Assembly: GCA_910584165.1 (NCBI GenBank)
Contig: CAJTZU010000005.1
Span: 1 to 64,000, forward strand
Origin: an uncultured Bacilli bacterium
GTDB taxonomy: Bacteria; Bacillota_I; Bacilli_A; RF39; UBA660
Direction: 5' to 3'
Length of the DNA: 64,000 nucleotides
Shown here in pieces: positions 8,841 to 17,778 of this stretch. Position 1 is the stretch's first letter, and the number at the start of each line of letters is the position of its first letter. A program made the position numbers and the translations under genes. Under the pieces are notes generated by a model. It was not told where the DNA came from. It made no database searches and saw only the letters and a list, made by a program, of their open reading frames with translations.

Positions 8841-10061
8841 ATGAATAAAAAAAAGAAGCAGAAGAAACTATTTTTAAAAGTATCTTTGATAAGTGTATGC
8901 TTAGTAATTCTTTTTTTAGGTTGTTATGGTGGAGTAAAGTATTTTCATTTTCACCAAGAAATGAAAAGGATAGAGAATCTTTTAATAGAAAAAGAAGAAA
9001 AAGTTTTAAAACTACAAGAGGAATACTTAATGAAATTACAGAATGAAAAAGAGAAATTAGAGAACTCCATTCAAGAAATTAAAGAAAGAGAAAAAAAGTT
9101 AGAAGAGGAACTTTCTAAACTCTCTATAGTGGGTGTTGGAGATTCTGTTATGTTAGGTGCTGTTAGTAATTTATCTAAGAAGTTTCCAAATGGATATTTT
9201 GATGCGAAAGTTTCAAGAAGTATTTGGGCAGCACATGAGATATTATTAGATTTAAAAAGTAAAGATAAATTAAAAGGACCAATTATATTAAACTTAGGTG
9301 CTAATGGAGATTGTTCTAAGAAATGTAAAAAACAAATTTTAGAAGACTGTGGGGATAGAGATATCTTTTGGGTAACTGTTACGAATGATGAAAAGGTACA
9401 TGTTAATGATAAGATAAAGGATTTAGCGAAACAGAACAAAAATCTTCATATTATAGATTGGGAAGAAATATCTAAAAATCATGAAGAATACTTTTATAAA
9501 GATGGCATTCATCTTACCAGTAAAGGTAGAACGGCTTATACTAATGCAATTACAGATGCGCTTTTAGAAACTATGAAAGAAACTTATCAAAAAGAACAAG
9601 AAAAAGTTCAGAAGGAATATAATCAAAATCAAAGAGAAAAGATTTCTTTTTATGGAAATAGTGCATTTTTCTATTCTTTTGACTTATTAGTAGAGAACTT
9701 TTCTAATGCATTATTCAATGTAGATTTAAATATGTCTTATAGTGATTTAGAGCAAAAATTAAAGAATGAGATTTCAGAAGACAGAATATCCAATAAAATT
9801 GTTCTATCATTTGATAAAAAATCTAAAATTCAAAAATCTGATTATGAAAAATTAATAGAACTATGTGGAGATAGCGATATTTATATTGTAAAAAATGTTG
9901 ATACTGAATTAGACTTCCAAGAAGAAAATGTTCATATAATAGATTTTTATAAGGAAATAAAAGAGCACAAGGAATATTTATTAAAAGATAAAGTACATTT
10001 ATCAGAAGAAGGGAATAAAGCACTTATTTCCAGTTTAAAGGAAGAATTAGGAGTAAAATAA
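8841..10061 (+). CDS. Membrane-anchored SGNH hydrolase with a degenerate second SGNH repeat
   Basis: 406 residues. GGAGG at 8831-8835 sits correctly for ATG 8841, not for ATG 8829. One N-terminal membrane helix (about 10-35) is followed by a coiled coil (about 40-95) and an SGNH/GDSL domain: GDSVMLG (about 100), LNLGANGD, and DGIHLTSKGR (about 221) carrying the Asp/His pair. This resembles the extracytoplasmic domain of OatA-type peptidoglycan O-acetyltransferases. From about 268 a second copy of the fold follows in which GDS has become GNS and the DxxH block has become KDKVHLSEEG, so it is probably non-catalytic. The likely place of action is the outer face of the membrane, with acetyl or other ester groups on the cell wall as substrate. 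The role is inferred from the family. Confidence 0.75.
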   Translation: MNKKKKQKKLFLKVSLISVCLVILFLGCYGGVKYFHFHQEMKRIENLLIEKEEKVLKLQEEYLMKLQNEKEKLENSIQEIKEREKKLEEELSKLSIVGVGDSVMLGAVSNLSKKFPNGYFDAKVSRSIWAAHEILLDLKSKDKLKGPIILNLGANGDCSKKCKKQILEDCGDRDIFWVTVTNDEKVHVNDKIKDLAKQNKNLHIIDWEEISKNHEEYFYKDGIHLTSKGRTAYTNAITDALLETMKETYQKEQEKVQKEYNQNQREKISFYGNSAFFYSFDLLVENFSNALFNVDLNMSYSDLEQKLKNEISEDRISNKIVLSFDKKSKIQKSDYEKLIELCGDSDIYIVKNVDTELDFQEENVHIIDFYKEIKEHKEYLLKDKVHLSEEGNKALISSLKEELGVK

Positions 10062-10062
10062 G

Positions 10063-10731
10063 ATGATGAAGTGTGATATTAAATATGTTGGAAAATTAAG
10101 AACTGGTATTCCGCAGTATTATTGTAGTGTCCATAAATCTTTTGCGTCTGATAAAGATGGAAACAAGTTAGATAGTTGTTTATGTAAGTGTAAGGATTTA
10201 TTTGAGCAATCATTTGACTTGAAGAACAATCCAGTGGAAAGTATTAAAATAGTCTATGAAAATGTTTTAGAAAATCAAGTTCCGAAGGTGTTTATTAATG
10301 AAAAAGAATTTTATGGAGTGTTACTTTATGATAACTCTATACTTCATTATAAAGATTTAGGTGGAATTATGTTATCTCTTTTAAATAATATACCATTAGA
10401 GGTTGTAACTTGTAGTCATTGTCAACATTATCACTCAGATAACGGAAAATTTGCCTATACTCCACATCGAACTCATCTATGTTTATATTGTGGTCATTTA
10501 TTTCGCGTAAAAGAAAGAAATATAGGAAATGAACTTTCTATCATTTATGATATTCCAAAGATAAAGTTAGAAAATAATAGTATTTCAGTAGATAAAGTAT
10601 GCATGGTTGAATATAATTTATTTTCTGGTGAATTACTAATAAATGGAAAAGTAGTTGATAAAGTTTTTTATCAAGAAAAAGAAATACCTCTGGTGGAATT
10701 TTTAAATTCTGTATTAGAAGATGAATTTTAA
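10063..10731 (+). CDS. Unrecognised zinc-ribbon protein
   Basis: 222 residues; starts 1 nt after the SGNH gene and so is probably co-transcribed with it. Cysteine pairs occur near the N-terminus (MKCDIKY, YYCSVHK, CLCKCKD). A clear zinc-ribbon follows: CSHCQHYH, about 20 residues, then CLYCGHLF (about 123-150). There are no membrane segments. I do not recognise the family. Metal binding is a fair inference; catalytic function is unknown. Confidence 0.6.
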   Translation: MMKCDIKYVGKLRTGIPQYYCSVHKSFASDKDGNKLDSCLCKCKDLFEQSFDLKNNPVESIKIVYENVLENQVPKVFINEKEFYGVLLYDNSILHYKDLGGIMLSLLNNIPLEVVTCSHCQHYHSDNGKFAYTPHRTHLCLYCGHLFRVKERNIGNELSIIYDIPKIKLENNSISVDKVCMVEYNLFSGELLINGKVVDKVFYQEKEIPLVEFLNSVLEDEF

Positions 10732-10810
10732 AAATAAAATGGTTCCCTTGAATTGTTTCCTGTTCAAAATTTTCTTTTTAAGATAAAATAATCGTATGGA
10801 GGAATACTTT

Positions 10811-11923
10811 ATGGATCAGGAAAAAATAGGAAAGTTTATTGCGCAATTAAGAAAAGAGAAAAAATTAACTCAACAGGAATTAGCAAACAAATTAGGAGTA
10901 TCTGATAGAACCGTTGGCAATTGGGAAAATGGCAGGAATATGCCAGATTTATCATTATTTAAACCATTGTGTGAAGAATTAGGAATTACAATAAATGATT
11001 TTCTTAGCGGCGAAAGAATTAATGAGAAAGAATATTCTAAAAAGTCAGAAGAAAATATTATAAATACGATTACTTATACTAGTAAGAAAATTAATAAAAA
11101 TAAAAAAATTCTTTCTAGAGTAGTCTTTTTATCGACAATCCTTGTTTTATTATTAGGAGTAGTAGTAGTTATTACTTTTAAGGATAATTATGAGAAGAAA
11201 AAAAGTTTAGAGGAGTATGAAGAAAGAGAAGAATATAATAGTCAAAAATATTATTATGGGTATACTATAGGAGATGGTAGACACTTAATGTTAACAATGG
11301 AAGTTCCCTATTGTACAAAAGAAAGCTGTGAATCTTTAGGGGATGTACTCATGGATAAAAAGTTAGCCGTAAAAGATTTTTTGAAAGATTTAGAAATGTT
11401 AGAATATTTGAAAGATGGGGCTTCTATTATTTACTATTATGATTCTAGTAAGAAAACTTATGGCTATAAAAACTTTTATGTAGCTGAATGTCATGGAGAT
11501 GTTAAAGATATTTTTATTGCGCAAGATAAAAAAGCGTTAGAAGGAAAGTGTAAGTTAAAGTATGATGATTTAGAGGGCGTATCTATGCACATTAAAGAAG
11601 GTACTTTGACAGATAGTGGTGCGACTGTTATTATTCGTGATACAAGTAATAGAAAAAATATATATGGAGAATATTTTAGAATTGATAGAAAAGAAAATAA
11701 TGAATGGGTGGAGTTAGATACAGCTCCTCAAGAAAATGGAGCAGCAATAGGTTTTAATAATATTGGCTATATGATTGGTGAAACTCATGAAAGAGAATTT
11801 GTGATTCATTGGGAGTGGATATATGGTCATTTACCAAAAGGAGAATATAGAATTGTAAAAGATACATCTGAAGCAGGGGAAGGAACAGAACATTATATTA
11901 CAACTACTTTTATTCTTCCATAG
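10811..11923 (+). CDS. Membrane-bound HTH (XRE) regulator with extracytoplasmic sensor-like domain
   Basis: 370 residues. ATG 10811 follows GGAGGAATACTTT; the in-frame ATG at 10796 overlaps that ribosome site. Residues 1-65 form an XRE/Cro helix-turn-helix (LTQQELANKLGVSDRTVGNWENG). A single membrane helix lies at about 103-123, and about 245 residues follow outside. This layout suggests a one-component transcription factor sensing a signal outside the membrane. The ligand is unknown. Monocistronic, with a strong terminator after it. Confidence 0.7.
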   Translation: MDQEKIGKFIAQLRKEKKLTQQELANKLGVSDRTVGNWENGRNMPDLSLFKPLCEELGITINDFLSGERINEKEYSKKSEENIINTITYTSKKINKNKKILSRVVFLSTILVLLLGVVVVITFKDNYEKKKSLEEYEEREEYNSQKYYYGYTIGDGRHLMLTMEVPYCTKESCESLGDVLMDKKLAVKDFLKDLEMLEYLKDGASIIYYYDSSKKTYGYKNFYVAECHGDVKDIFIAQDKKALEGKCKLKYDDLEGVSMHIKEGTLTDSGATVIIRDTSNRKNIYGEYFRIDRKENNEWVELDTAPQENGAAIGFNNIGYMIGETHEREFVIHWEWIYGHLPKGEYRIVKDTSEAGEGTEHYITTTFILP

Positions 11924-11928
11924 TTTAT

Positions 11929-11957
11929 AGTAAATCACTAGTGATTTACTTTTTTTA
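11929..11957 (+). terminator. Rho-independent terminator
   Basis: Perfect 22-base palindrome made of AGTAAATCAC and GTGATTTACT around TA, followed by T-run to 11957. Confidence 0.85.
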
Positions 11958-11965
11958 CTTTTTAT

Positions 11966-11991
11966 CAAACTTTTTTTCTCTTTTGTACGAC
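11966..11991 (+). promoter_or_regulatory. Candidate ECF-type (autoregulatory) promoter
   Basis: CAAACTT (11966-11972) with CGAC (11988-11991), 17 nt between AAC and CGAC, resembling the AAC/CGT(C) promoters of Bacillus ECF sigma factors. It sits just upstream of an ECF sigma gene, which suggests positive autoregulation. Confidence 0.5.
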
Positions 11992-12012
11992 TATATGGGT
12001 GAGGTGAACAAA

Positions 12013-12537
12013 ATGATTAATCAAGAAACCTTAAAAGAATTTAACTCGTTATATCAAAAAACTTATAACGATGTTTTAAAGTATATAGTTTGTAAGTGTT
12101 CTAATATAGCGGATGCTGAAGATATTTTACAAAATGTTTATGTGGAAGTTTATAAGAAATTATTAAGAGGTGAAGAAATTTCCAAAAGTTATTTAATTGG
12201 CATTACTAAAAACAAAGTGAAAGATTATTATCGATTTCGATATAAAAATAAGATTATTTCTTTTTTTGAAAGAGACGATAACGCTTTTATAGATGCTATT
12301 CCTAGTGATGTTGATATCGAAAAAAGTATGTTTCTAAAATATGATACAGAATGTGTTTGGAAATATCTAAAGAAAAAGAAAGCAATTGTAGCTAAAATAT
12401 TTTACCTTTATTTTCATTTAGAACTTACCATAAAAGAAATTTCTACTGAATTAGAAGTAACAGAATCCAATGTAAAATATTACTTATATAGAACCTTAAA
12501 AGAACTAAATGCTTATTTGGAAAGTGAGGGGGAATAA
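12013..12537 (+). CDS. ECF-type RNA polymerase sigma factor
   Basis: 174 residues from ATG 12013, which follows GAGGTGA; an upstream in-frame ATG (11941) lies inside the terminator and promoter. Sigma region 2 spans about 10-75 (DAEDILQNVYVEVYKKL). Region 4 spans about 120-170 (LTIKEISTELEVTESNVKYYLYRTLKEL). There is no region 1.1 or 3, as in ECF factors. The next gene starts immediately after the TAA stop and encodes a single-pass membrane protein, the usual arrangement for a cognate anti-sigma factor. Confidence 0.85.
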   Translation: MINQETLKEFNSLYQKTYNDVLKYIVCKCSNIADAEDILQNVYVEVYKKLLRGEEISKSYLIGITKNKVKDYYRFRYKNKIISFFERDDNAFIDAIPSDVDIEKSMFLKYDTECVWKYLKKKKAIVAKIFYLYFHLELTIKEISTELEVTESNVKYYLYRTLKELNAYLESEGE

Positions 12538-13236
12538 ATGTCTAAAAAGACAATTAAGAATATTTTCAATGAAAAATTAAATAAAGAAAAGATGCATGAA
12601 AATATTATGAAAAAGATAGAAGGGAAGAAAGAAAATAGAATGAAAAATGTATTTAAAATAGCAGTACCAACTTTAGTGGCACTTATTATTTGTGGAATAA
12701 CTTTTCTAAATGGAACGAGAACAAATACTCAATTAAAAGGGGATGTTCCAAGTAAAATAGAAGAAAATAATATTAGTATTAATCAAATAGATGATGCTGG
12801 TTCTCCTAAAATAGAGGGTGCTTTAGAAAGATTAGATGTACAGGAAAATTATTTTAATATTCCAGATTTTGAAGTATTATCAGATTTATCTTTACCTAAA
12901 GATATGAATAAGGTTGGTGGAGAAAAATTATTTGGAAGAAGTGATAAAAATTCTAAAGTTTATGATAAATTAGTACAATATCAATTTCATTATTTTAATG
13001 AAGACAATACTAGAAATATTACAGTAGCATTCTCTGATACTAATAAACCAGTTAGGGATTATAGATTACCTGATAGTGGAAAAATATCTACTATTCATGG
13101 TGTAACATTAAAATTATACCAATATAAAGATATTTACATGACAGAGTTCCAATATAAAGGTTATAATTTTGATATTGAAACGTCAGGAATTACAGAAAAA
13201 GAGTTTATAAAGTTCTTAGAATCTTTAATAAAATAA
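12538..13236 (+). CDS. Putative anti-sigma factor, single-pass membrane protein
   Basis: 232 residues; ATG 12538 abuts the sigma-factor stop codon, with GAGGGGG upstream, so translation is coupled. A short cytoplasmic lysine-rich head (1-38, KKTIKNIFNEKLN) leads to one membrane helix (about 40-58) and an extracytoplasmic domain of about 170 residues. No zinc-binding HxxxCxxC anti-sigma motif is present. The assignment rests on position and topology. What signal releases the sigma factor cannot be seen. Confidence 0.6.
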   Translation: MSKKTIKNIFNEKLNKEKMHENIMKKIEGKKENRMKNVFKIAVPTLVALIICGITFLNGTRTNTQLKGDVPSKIEENNISINQIDDAGSPKIEGALERLDVQENYFNIPDFEVLSDLSLPKDMNKVGGEKLFGRSDKNSKVYDKLVQYQFHYFNEDNTRNITVAFSDTNKPVRDYRLPDSGKISTIHGVTLKLYQYKDIYMTEFQYKGYNFDIETSGITEKEFIKFLESLIK

Positions 13237-13241
13237 AAAGG

Positions 13242-13284
13242 AAAGCAAATCGTATTTCAGATTTGCTTTTTTTATTGGTATAAT
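13242..13284 (+). terminator. Terminator fused to an extended -10 promoter
   Basis: AAAGCAAATC (13242-13251)/GATTTGCTTT (13260-13269), T-run to 13273, then TG, G, TATAAT (13279-13284). It ends the sigma operon and starts the next one. Confidence 0.8.
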
Positions 13285-13304
13285 AAATGTATCAGGTGAA
13301 TGAT

Positions 13305-13622
13305 ATGCATAGAAAAGTATTAGATGAGGAACTTATTTATTTGGTATTATCGGTAGTAGAAGAAATACCGATTGGTTTTGTTTCTACTTATGGTCAAATC
13401 GCAGCTTTAATAGGAAGACCTAAAAATGCTAGACTAGTTGGTAAAATACTTTCCATGTCGGAATATTTTGGAAAATATCCTTGTCATAGAGTAGTAGACC
13501 ATAGTGGTAGAGTTGCACCTCATTTCAAGGAACAAAAGCGATTGTTACAAGAAGAAGGTATCACTTTTAGAGATGAAAATCATGTAGATATCAAAAAACA
13601 TAAATGGAAAATAGAGGGATAG
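13305..13622 (+). CDS. MGMT/alkyltransferase-like DNA-binding protein
   Basis: 105 residues. ATG 13305 follows AGGTGA; the ATG at 13287 lies upstream of the expected transcription start. It is a stand-alone C-terminal domain of O6-alkylguanine-DNA alkyltransferases: GFVSTYGQIAALIGRPKNAR (helix-turn-helix and arginine finger) and the acceptor motif PCHRVV. Alkyltransferase-like proteins usually carry Trp in place of this Cys; here the Cys is kept, so real methyl transfer is possible even though the N-terminal domain is absent. It heads a small run with the ProXp-like and cupin genes. Confidence 0.75.
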   Translation: MHRKVLDEELIYLVLSVVEEIPIGFVSTYGQIAALIGRPKNARLVGKILSMSEYFGKYPCHRVVDHSGRVAPHFKEQKRLLQEEGITFRDENHVDIKKHKWKIEG

Positions 13623-13623
13623 T

Positions 13624-14091
13624 ATGAATATATATGATATTTTAAATCAGTTGAATATTTCTTATGAAGAAGTTAGTCATAAAGCGATTTATTCCTATGA
13701 AGATGCTTTAAAAGAAAATATTGCCAGTAAAATAGATGGAGTAGAATGCAAAAACTTATTTGTAAAAAGTAAAACAAAATACTATTTAATTTTTATAGAA
13801 GCGAATAAAAAAGCAGATTTAAAGGCACTATCTACGAAAGTAGAAGATAGTAGATTAGTATTTGCTAGTGAGGAAGAATTAAAAAACATTCTAAATCTAG
13901 AAGTTGGGAGTGTAACACCACTTGGAATTATAAATGATAAGAATAATTTAGTTACTATTTTATTAGATAAGGAATTAATAGGACAAAAAGTGTTGTTGCA
14001 CCCTAATGTGAATACGAAAACCATTTCTATTACATTAGAAGATTTAATAAAATTTATAGAAAATAGAAATCATAGTTATCTGTTATTTTAA
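13624..14091 (+). CDS. ProXp/YbaK-type prolyl-tRNA editing domain protein
   Basis: 155 residues, ATG 2 nt after the preceding stop. Conserved features of the YbaK/ProX fold are visible: GVECKNLFVKSK, a lysine (ANKKADLK), GSVTPLGIIND and the late LLHPN. Free-standing ProXp proteins hydrolyse mischarged Ala- or Cys-tRNA(Pro) in the cytoplasm. Which mischarged tRNA is edited cannot be told from sequence alone. Confidence 0.75.
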   Translation: MNIYDILNQLNISYEEVSHKAIYSYEDALKENIASKIDGVECKNLFVKSKTKYYLIFIEANKKADLKALSTKVEDSRLVFASEEELKNILNLEVGSVTPLGIINDKNNLVTILLDKELIGQKVLLHPNVNTKTISITLEDLIKFIENRNHSYLLF

Positions 14092-14101
14092 AGGAGGATT
14101 T

Positions 14102-14446
14102 ATGGAAGTAATAAAATATGAAAAGGCTGAAAGAGGAAAGAATAGTGAAGTATGTAGTACGTTAGAATATTCGTTTAAAGATTTGGATATTGATGTGGGA
14201 GTAGCAGTTATTACAGGTAGATTTCCAGATACTGGATATTGTATGAATTTAGAAAGTAAAGAATTAATTTATGTATTAGAAGGTACTGGAAAGATTTGTT
14301 TTGAAGATAAAGAAGTAGAATTTTCTAAAGATGATGCCATTTTAATTCAAAGGGAAGAAAAGTATTATTGGGATACAGAATATGCTAAAGTTACGATGAC
14401 ATGTACACCAGCATGGAGTAGTGAGCAGCACATTTTAATTCCTTAA
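14102..14446 (+). CDS. Small cupin-fold protein
   Basis: 114 residues; AAGGAGG lies upstream of ATG 14102. Beta-rich, with cupin-like spacing (ELIYVLEGTGKICFEDKEVEFSKDDAILIQ). The classical GxHxH metal ligands are missing, so metal-dependent catalysis is uncertain. It may bind a small ligand. Co-directional and close to the ProXp-like gene. Confidence 0.6.
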   Translation: MEVIKYEKAERGKNSEVCSTLEYSFKDLDIDVGVAVITGRFPDTGYCMNLESKELIYVLEGTGKICFEDKEVEFSKDDAILIQREEKYYWDTEYAKVTMTCTPAWSSEQHILIP

Positions 14447-14533
14447 TGCTAAAAATCTTTGCGTAAGTTCCATAGAAAATTGGTGAAGTTATCATTCCAG
14501 AAAATAGTATAATTTTTGTGAGAGGAGAAATTT

Positions 14534-14950
14534 ATGTTTGAGAGGGAAAATCCTAACTATATTCCTACAGAATATAGTATGCAAGAGTATATAAATAACG
14601 CTTTATGGGATGATTTTTGTAAATATATGAAAAGCGCATATAGGGTAATTCCCAAGTTTGAGTTTAGTAAATGTAGTTGGGAATATGGATGGAATGTAAA
14701 ATTCAAAAAAGTAAATAAGAATTTATGTACTTTGTATCCAAGGGAAGGTTATTTTACTATTTTAGTTGTTATTGGCCCAAAAGAAAAAGAATTATTGGAA
14801 GAAATACTATTTTCCTTTAGTCCTGAGATAAAACAAATTTATGAAAAAACGGAAGAGGGAAATCATCAAAAATGGCTTATGATTGATTTAGAAGATAATG
14901 ATAAAAGATATGAAGATGTAAAAAGAATACTGGATATTAGAAATAATTAA
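14534..14950 (+). CDS. DUF3788 family protein
   Basis: 138-residue soluble protein, ATG after AGAGGAG. The W-x-FC-x-YM start, WNVKFKKVNKNLCTLYP core, IGPKEKE and C-terminal KWLMIDL match DUF3788 as I remember it. Function of the family is unknown. A TATAAT-like -10 lies at 14508-14513 but no convincing -35. Confidence 0.7.
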   Translation: MFERENPNYIPTEYSMQEYINNALWDDFCKYMKSAYRVIPKFEFSKCSWEYGWNVKFKKVNKNLCTLYPREGYFTILVVIGPKEKELLEEILFSFSPEIKQIYEKTEEGNHQKWLMIDLEDNDKRYEDVKRILDIRNN

Positions 14951-15007
14951 TTATCATTTAAATTTTTATGAATTTAAAAGGAAAAATAATGAGGAGATGT
15001 GAGTGTT

Positions 15008-15373
15008 ATGGCAAGAGTATTAAAAACTAAAAAACTAGAAAATACACGATTAGCAACCAATTATGGTGGCTGGATGTATTGTGATAAGTGTAATGAAAAT
15101 ATAGGATATTTATGTTATTCTACTTATGATAAGGTAGAATTAAATTATCAGTGTAATTGTGGAAGTGTTGGAAGAGCTTTATTGGATTTTGAAGATAGTA
15201 AAGATGGAAAAGCTTGTAAGGAAGAACTAATTATTATAAAAAATAGATTTTGTTGTCCGAAAGACCAAGAACCATTAATTACAATATTGGATAAAAAAGT
15301 AGCTAGCTATGAAATGAAGATTACTTGTAAATCTTGTAGCCAAATATATAAAAAGAAAAGAAGTAGCGAATAA
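15008..15373 (+). CDS. Small zinc-ribbon protein of unknown function
   Basis: 121 residues from ATG 15008 (a GTG at 14999 sits too close to GAGGAG). Four CxxC-type pairs: CDKCNENIGYLC, CNCG, FCCPKD and CKSC, suggesting two zinc-binding knuckles. Basic tail (KKKRSSE). Family not recognised; nucleic-acid or protein binding would be a guess. Confidence 0.55.
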   Translation: MARVLKTKKLENTRLATNYGGWMYCDKCNENIGYLCYSTYDKVELNYQCNCGSVGRALLDFEDSKDGKACKEELIIIKNRFCCPKDQEPLITILDKKVASYEMKITCKSCSQIYKKKRSSE

Positions 15374-15374
15374 T

Positions 15375-15649
15375 ATGAGGGATATTTTATTATTTCTAAA
15401 GTTTCAGAATGAGAATAAAATAGGGAGCATTCGTAAACGATGTGATTGTTTATATGGGATTATAAACTTCATATAACTTTAGGTTAAAAAAATTGTAATG
15501 AGAATATTACTTTGTCAGATTCCTTCTGTTGCAAAACTGATGCTATTTATATAGAGAAACAAAGGAATAATGGGGAATCTATTATTTTGGCAAATCCTAT
15601 TGGAGGAATGATTATGAAAGAGTTTATAGTTTGTTATAATGAGAGGTAA
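15375..15649 (+). pseudogene. Decayed small gene
   Basis: The 289-nt gap before the VanZ gene is not random. ATG 15375 opens 33 codons (MRDILLFLKFQNENKIG...) ending at 15476. In another frame, 15488-15646 encodes 53 residues without an ATG start, ending SIILANPIGGMIMKEFIVCY-NER and stop at 15647-15649. Both have a normal amino-acid composition for this genome, as if one gene of about 95 residues had been broken by indels. No homolog is recognised. Confidence 0.4.
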
Positions 15650-15662
15650 TAAAGGGTGAATT

Positions 15663-16994
15663 ATGATGAAGAAAGTATCGTTTTTGTATGGAATTGCTGG
15701 CTTATTTTTAGGAATATATGCTCTTATTGGTTTTAGCACTATTATTCATTTAAATGAAATGGGCAGATTAATTTTATTAGTTGGGAGTTGTTTCTTTTTC
15801 TATTTTGGCGGTTTACTATTGTCAAAATATCGAAAAGATAATAAACCAATGAAAATTAACTTATGGATTTATTTCTTACTATATTTATTATTATTAATTA
15901 CACTTACACTATTTGATGCAGAATGGGGAAGACATGGAATTCATTTAAATTTTCATTTTAATTTCCTTTCAAGTACTATCAATCTAATCCCTTTTAAAAC
16001 AATTAGGATGTATATAGAAGGATTTAATAGTCTATATTCCACGAAGCAAATTTTACTAAATTTGTTTGGAAATGTAATTGCTCTTATGCCGATGGCTTTC
16101 TTTTTACCTTTCCTTTTTAAGAAACAAAATAAGTTCAGAAACTTTATTTTTACTATTTTTGCTATTGTCTTTTTTATTGAATTTATGCAATTTGTTACTT
16201 CTTCTGGAAATTTTGATATTGATGACTTTATTTTAAATATATTAGGCGCTAGTATCATGTATGGAATATTAAAAATAAGGTCAATAAATAATTTCATTCG
16301 AAATATATTTTTATTAGAACACAATGAAATATCTAAAAAAAGTTATATTAGAATATTTAGTACTCTAGCTATTGTTTTATTAGCTATTGTATTATTAGTA
16401 TCTATTCGTAAAAATATATATAATAAAAATCTTGATGATTATATGAGAAGGTATAATCCAAAGATAGAAATTGTAGACGAGACAGAAACATGTGAAGAAA
16501 GGCTTGATTCTTTTTATGAAGATGATCTTAAAGTTTATTATTTTTCATGTATGAAAAGTGATAATGTTTACGCTATTATCAATGATGAAGAAAAGTATTT
16601 GGTAAAAGAAATTTTAAATACTGAAAATTTTGAATATAATATTGACATATATAAAATATTGGAAAGGCTAGATTACTATCAAATTTCTTATATTAAGAAA
16701 GATAAGTATCCAAAAATCCTTTTTAATATAGATATAGAAGATAAAAATGCATTGATAAATAATGCGTTTGTTGGAAATGATAATGTTTTAGATGTGAAAT
16801 TTGATAATAGAAATAGCAGTTTTGAAAATAATCAATTTAGTATAAATTTATATTTAATTCCTAAAACAACAGGTTCTTCTAATTTAGAAGTGGTTTTTAG
16901 AAATCAAAATACTGATGAATTAACAAAATACTTCTATAGAGTTAATGTTGATGAGAATTTAAATGTAACGTATAATTTAGTAGAAAATAAATAG
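15663..16994 (+). CDS. VanZ-like membrane protein with extracytoplasmic tail
   Basis: 443 residues; GGGTGAATT precedes two tandem ATGs (15663, 15666). Two N-terminal membrane helices are followed by a VanZ-like domain (about 60-195): SSTINLIPFKTI, LLNLFGNVIALMPMAFFLP, EFMQFVTSSGNFDIDDFILNI. Another helix at about 230 leads into an extracytoplasmic domain of about 190 residues with no recognised fold. VanZ homologs lower teicoplanin sensitivity in enterococci, but most genomic copies have no assigned role. Confidence 0.75.
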   Translation: MMKKVSFLYGIAGLFLGIYALIGFSTIIHLNEMGRLILLVGSCFFFYFGGLLLSKYRKDNKPMKINLWIYFLLYLLLLITLTLFDAEWGRHGIHLNFHFNFLSSTINLIPFKTIRMYIEGFNSLYSTKQILLNLFGNVIALMPMAFFLPFLFKKQNKFRNFIFTIFAIVFFIEFMQFVTSSGNFDIDDFILNILGASIMYGILKIRSINNFIRNIFLLEHNEISKKSYIRIFSTLAIVLLAIVLLVSIRKNIYNKNLDDYMRRYNPKIEIVDETETCEERLDSFYEDDLKVYYFSCMKSDNVYAIINDEEKYLVKEILNTENFEYNIDIYKILERLDYYQISYIKKDKYPKILFNIDIEDKNALINNAFVGNDNVLDVKFDNRNSSFENNQFSINLYLIPKTTGSSNLEVVFRNQNTDELTKYFYRVNVDENLNVTYNLVENK

Positions 16995-17005
16995 AGGGAT
17001 GAAGT

Positions 17006-17473
17006 TTGTTAGCAATAAAAAAATTTAGTGAATTAACAGAAAGTGAGTTACATCTTATTAGTGATATTCATTATAATCATTGGGTTCAATACAATCCCAA
17101 AATGGTAAAAAAAGATACGATAGATAAATTTTTAAATATTTATACTAAGAATGAATTGCCATTTGGCATAGTTTTATTAGAGAATGATGTAATTATCGGT
17201 TTTTGTGTTTTTAAAGTGCAATGTTTAAAAAAATATCCAGAGTTTACTCCTTGGATATCAGATGTTATGATATTAGAGTCATTCCGCGGAAAAGGGTATG
17301 GAAGAAAGTTAGTAGGATATGCAGAAAATGTATTAAAAGAACTTGGTTATAAATATGTTTACTTATGGACAGATCAAGCTCCTGATTTTTATAAAAAAAT
17401 AGGTTTTTCTTATAAACAGGAAGTAGAAAAAAATGAAGGTGGATTCGGTCAATTATTTTATAAGAATCTTTAA
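17006..17473 (+). CDS. GNAT family N-acetyltransferase
   Basis: 155 residues from a TTG start; AGAGGG at 16992-16997 fits TTG 17006, and the ATG at 16999 is in another frame. Acetyl-CoA binding motif A is clear: VMILESFRGKGYGRKLVGYAENVL, followed by FYKKIGFSY. The acceptor substrate is unknown. Starts 11 nt after the VanZ gene. Confidence 0.8.
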   Translation: MLAIKKFSELTESELHLISDIHYNHWVQYNPKMVKKDTIDKFLNIYTKNELPFGIVLLENDVIIGFCVFKVQCLKKYPEFTPWISDVMILESFRGKGYGRKLVGYAENVLKELGYKYVYLWTDQAPDFYKKIGFSYKQEVEKNEGGFGQLFYKNL

Positions 17474-17496
17474 AAGTAATGTAGAAGGAGAATATT

Positions 17497-17778
17497 ATGG
17501 TAGTAGTAAAAGAAAAAGTAGAATCAAGATGTGGTATCTGTTGTAGTCAGTGCCATTTTCAAGAAGAAGTAAACTGTAAAGGATGCATTCATATTTCTAA
17601 ACCTTTTTGGGGAGAATCTTGCCCTGTTAAAAGTTGCTGTGAAGAAAAAGACTTAGAATGTTGTGGGGAATGTTCCGATTTTCCTTGCGACTTATTAAAC
17701 TCTTTTGCGTATGATGAAAAGCAAGGGGATAATGGACTTAGAATTGAAAATTGTAAAAGTTGGTGTGGGAGAGAATAA
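17497..17778 (+). CDS. DUF3795 cysteine-rich protein
   Basis: 93 residues after AGAAGGAG. Thirteen or more cysteines in CGICCSQC, CKGC, CPVKSCC, CCGECSDFPC and CKSWC patterns match the DUF3795 family, probably a zinc or iron-sulfur binding protein. Its stop codon is directly followed by the GTG start of the flavin-binding protein, so the two are translated together. Confidence 0.75.
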   Translation: MVVVKEKVESRCGICCSQCHFQEEVNCKGCIHISKPFWGESCPVKSCCEEKDLECCGECSDFPCDLLNSFAYDEKQGDNGLRIENCKSWCGRE

